DNA from: Candidatus Eiseniibacteriota bacterium | Lineage (GTDB): Bacteria > Eisenbacteria > RBG-16-71-46 > CAIMUX01 > WJJG01 | Length of the DNA stretch: 7,102 nucleotides | Assembly: GCA_016867695.1 (NCBI GenBank) | Contig: VGIY01000133.1 | Coordinates: 1 to 7,102 of the forward strand | Direction: 5' to 3' | Shown here: piece by piece, positions 5,572-7,102 of the stretch | Position numbering within the stretch: the first letter of the stretch is position 1 | Layout of the letters: each line of letters starts with the position of its first letter | Notes under the pieces: generated by a model | The model's database searches: none | What the model saw: only the letters and a program-made list of their open reading frames with translations | What the model was told of the DNA's origin: nothing | Translations under genes and position numbers: made by a program

Positions 5572-6741
5572 GTGAGACGAGGCGCAGTCGCTGAGCCGGC
5601 CCGCAGGAGGGGGGCTCTTGTGGGCATGGTCGCCGTTCTCCTCGCCGCGGGATGCGGACAGGAGGAGCCGGCCGACACGATCCCACCCGCCCGCATCGGC
5701 GATCTCGCCGTCGCCGCCGTCACGCAGTCGACCGTGGGGCTCACCTGGACCGCTACGGGCGGGGACGGCGACGAGGGCAGGGCCTCGAGCTACGACCTGC
5801 GCTACATCGAGGGCGTCCTGACGGAGGAGAACTGGCCCCTGGCGCTGCCGGCGGAGGGGGAGCCGGAGCCGGGCGAAGCGGGGACGCGGCAATCGATGAC
5901 CGTGTCCGGGCTCCGGCCGGCGACCGACTACGGCTTCGCCGTGCGCGCCGCCGACCAGGCGGGCAATCTCTCGGCGATGTCGAACGTCGCCCCGGCCAGG
6001 ACGCTGTCGCCGGCGGGGGGTTGGATCGTCTCCGCGGACGGCGCGGGCCACTTCTCGACGATCGCCGCCGCCGTCGCCGCGGCCGCCGACGGCGACACGA
6101 TCCTCGTGCGCCCGGGCCTCTACGCCGAGGCGCTCTCGCTGGAGGGACGAACGCTGGCGCTGTTCGGCGCCGGGGCGGAGAGCACGGTCGTCTCCTACGG
6201 GACGGCCGGGCAGGATGTGCCGGTCCTGCGGATCCGCGGCGGCGAGGTCGTGCTGCGCGACCTGCGCCTGACGCAGGAGTTCATCGCCTGCGGCGTCGGC
6301 CTGCGCTGCGGCGCGGGCGCGATCGTCCGCCTGGAGCGCTGCGCGCTCCTCTGGTGCGGGATCTCGGCCGAGTCCTCGTCGCTGGCGCTCGATCGCTGCA
6401 CGGTCTGGGCGCTTCCGCCGATGCTCTGCGACATGATCGTGCCGCTCATCGACCTGGTCGACAGCCCCGCCCACTGCGCGCACGGCATCGTCGGCGGCGC
6501 GCCCCAGGTGCGCTGCTCCGGCGCGGGGGCGTTTTCGGCCGAGTGCAGCGACTTCTGGCAGATCGCCTTCACCGGCTGCCCCAGCCCGGTCGGCTCCGGC
6601 GGCAACATCGGCCGCGATCCGCTATTCGCCGATCCAAGCCCGGAGGGGAGCGACTTCCGCCTGTTGCCCACCTCGCCCTGCCTCCCCGGGCAGACGCCCG
6701 GCTGCGGCGGCATGGGCGCGTTCGGGGCCTTCGAGCCATGA
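5572..6741 (+). CDS. Lipoprotein with fibronectin type III domain and beta-helix domain
   Basis: The 389-aa product starts at a GTG behind a strong SD. Residues 1-28 are a lipoprotein signal: an Arg-rich N-region, the hydrophobic stretch ALVGMVAVLLAAGC, and a lipobox-like AAGC with Cys28 as the lipidated residue. After a short linker, residues about 37-145 form a fibronectin type III domain (PPARIGDLAVAAVTQSTVGL, later SGLRPATDYGFAVRAADQAG). From about 150 the chain resembles a pectin-lyase-like right-handed beta-helix (WIVSADGAGHFSTIAAAVAA, GDTILVRPGLYAEALSL, then repeated short strands). It closes with GRDPLFADPSPEGSDFRLLP and SPCLPG, an ending I associate with extracellular beta-helix proteins. 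It would sit on the cell surface or in the periplasm, and could bind or act on polysaccharide; no catalytic residues can be assigned. It lacks the TTWGxIK tail. Its stop overlaps the next gene. Confidence 0.88.
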   Translation: MRRGAVAEPARRRGALVGMVAVLLAAGCGQEEPADTIPPARIGDLAVAAVTQSTVGLTWTATGGDGDEGRASSYDLRYIEGVLTEENWPLALPAEGEPEPGEAGTRQSMTVSGLRPATDYGFAVRAADQAGNLSAMSNVAPARTLSPAGGWIVSADGAGHFSTIAAAVAAAADGDTILVRPGLYAEALSLEGRTLALFGAGAESTVVSYGTAGQDVPVLRIRGGEVVLRDLRLTQEFIACGVGLRCGAGAIVRLERCALLWCGISAESSSLALDRCTVWALPPMLCDMIVPLIDLVDSPAHCAHGIVGGAPQVRCSGAGAFSAECSDFWQIAFTGCPSPVGSGGNIGRDPLFADPSPEGSDFRLLPTSPCLPGQTPGCGGMGAFGAFEP

Positions 6742-7102
6742 GGCAGCGGCTGCGGACGGGCACGCGCGCCGGCGAGGAGCTCCTCGATCGGGCCCTGCAC
6801 CACCTCGAGCGCGAGGGCGTCGAGGTCGGGGACCCCGGCACGCTCGACCTCCTGCGTGACTCCGGCGCCGCAGCCTTGCCGCAGGCGGGCGGGCGCACGC
6901 GCCTGCGGGCGAGCGTCGCGCGCCGCGTGCTGCAGGAGACGCCGGCCGCCTTCAACCTCCACGACCGGGCCGGGGCGAAGGTCTTTACGCTGGCTGGCGG
7001 CGTGGCGACCGGCGGCGCGCCGGCGCGATGGGCCTTCGCGGGAGCAGCGCGCGCCGAGGCGCCGGGCGATCCCGACGACGCCGCCAACATGGCCGGGCTC
7101 GC
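6738..7102 (+). CDS. N-terminus of a probable MttB-superfamily methyltransferase (partial)
   Basis: The ATG at 6738 overlaps the lipoprotein stop as ATGA, and the frame is open to the window end (121 full codons). The pattern fits the N-terminus of trimethylamine/betaine:corrinoid methyltransferases: LLDRALHHLEREGVEVGDPG (15-34), TLDLLRDSGA, then RTRLRASVARRVLQETPAAF (53-72) and NLHDRAG. These match, from memory, the family layout of a helix with LExxGV, a DxxALxLLxxAGA segment, RIPxxLVExAL, and PxxFxLxxRxG. Such enzymes move a methyl group from a methylamine or betaine to a corrinoid protein. The position that carries pyrrolysine in true MttB is beyond the window, so substrate class is open. 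No good SD precedes the ATG, which suggests translational coupling. Confidence is moderate because only the N-terminal third or less is visible. Confidence 0.68.
   Translation, partial: MRQRLRTGTRAGEELLDRALHHLEREGVEVGDPGTLDLLRDSGAAALPQAGGRTRLRASVARRVLQETPAAFNLHDRAGAKVFTLAGGVATGGAPARWAFAGAARAEAPGDPDDAANMAGL

Overview
This is a very GC-rich bacterial window with five complete protein genes and two partial ones. The best lineage clues are the secreted proteins: Cys-rich beta-sandwich (PPC-like) domains, a FN3 plus beta-helix lipoprotein, and a shared C-terminal TTWGxIK tail. From memory these resemble secreted proteins of Candidatus Eisenbacteria or related FCB-superphylum genomes. That placement is inference, made without a database search.

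Layout. At 1-42 is the 3' end of a plus-strand gene, closed by a near-ideal intrinsic terminator (67-101). A promoter-like pair (198-227) precedes a 347-aa exported Cys-rich protein (377-1420), whose C-terminus matches the tail of the gene before it. On the minus strand, convergent to it, is a two-gene unit: yedE (2963 down to 1851), a multi-Cys membrane transporter of the YeeE/YedE family, and a 71-aa TusA-like protein (1838 down to 1623). This pair probably handles a reactive sulfur or selenium species. A 358-bp gap with strong GC hairpins separates it from an upstream minus-strand class I photolyase gene (5094 down to 3322). The photolyase carries an unusual Arg/Ala/Ser-rich insertion built on an 18-bp tandem repeat. 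A 477-bp divergent intergenic region (5095-5571) holds a candidate promoter for each direction, with three copies of a 28/29-bp tandem repeat between them. On the plus strand follow a FN3 plus beta-helix lipoprotein (5572-6741) and, overlapping it by ATGA, the N-terminus of a probable MttB-superfamily methyltransferase that runs off the window end.

The long open frames opposite or across these genes are GC-driven shadows. No rRNA, tRNA, insertion sequence, phage gene or true CRISPR array was seen. The most unusual signals are the shared C-terminal tail of the two neighbouring secreted proteins, the repeat-encoded insertion inside the photolyase, and the repeat block between two divergent promoters. 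None of these amounts to a demonstrated new system.
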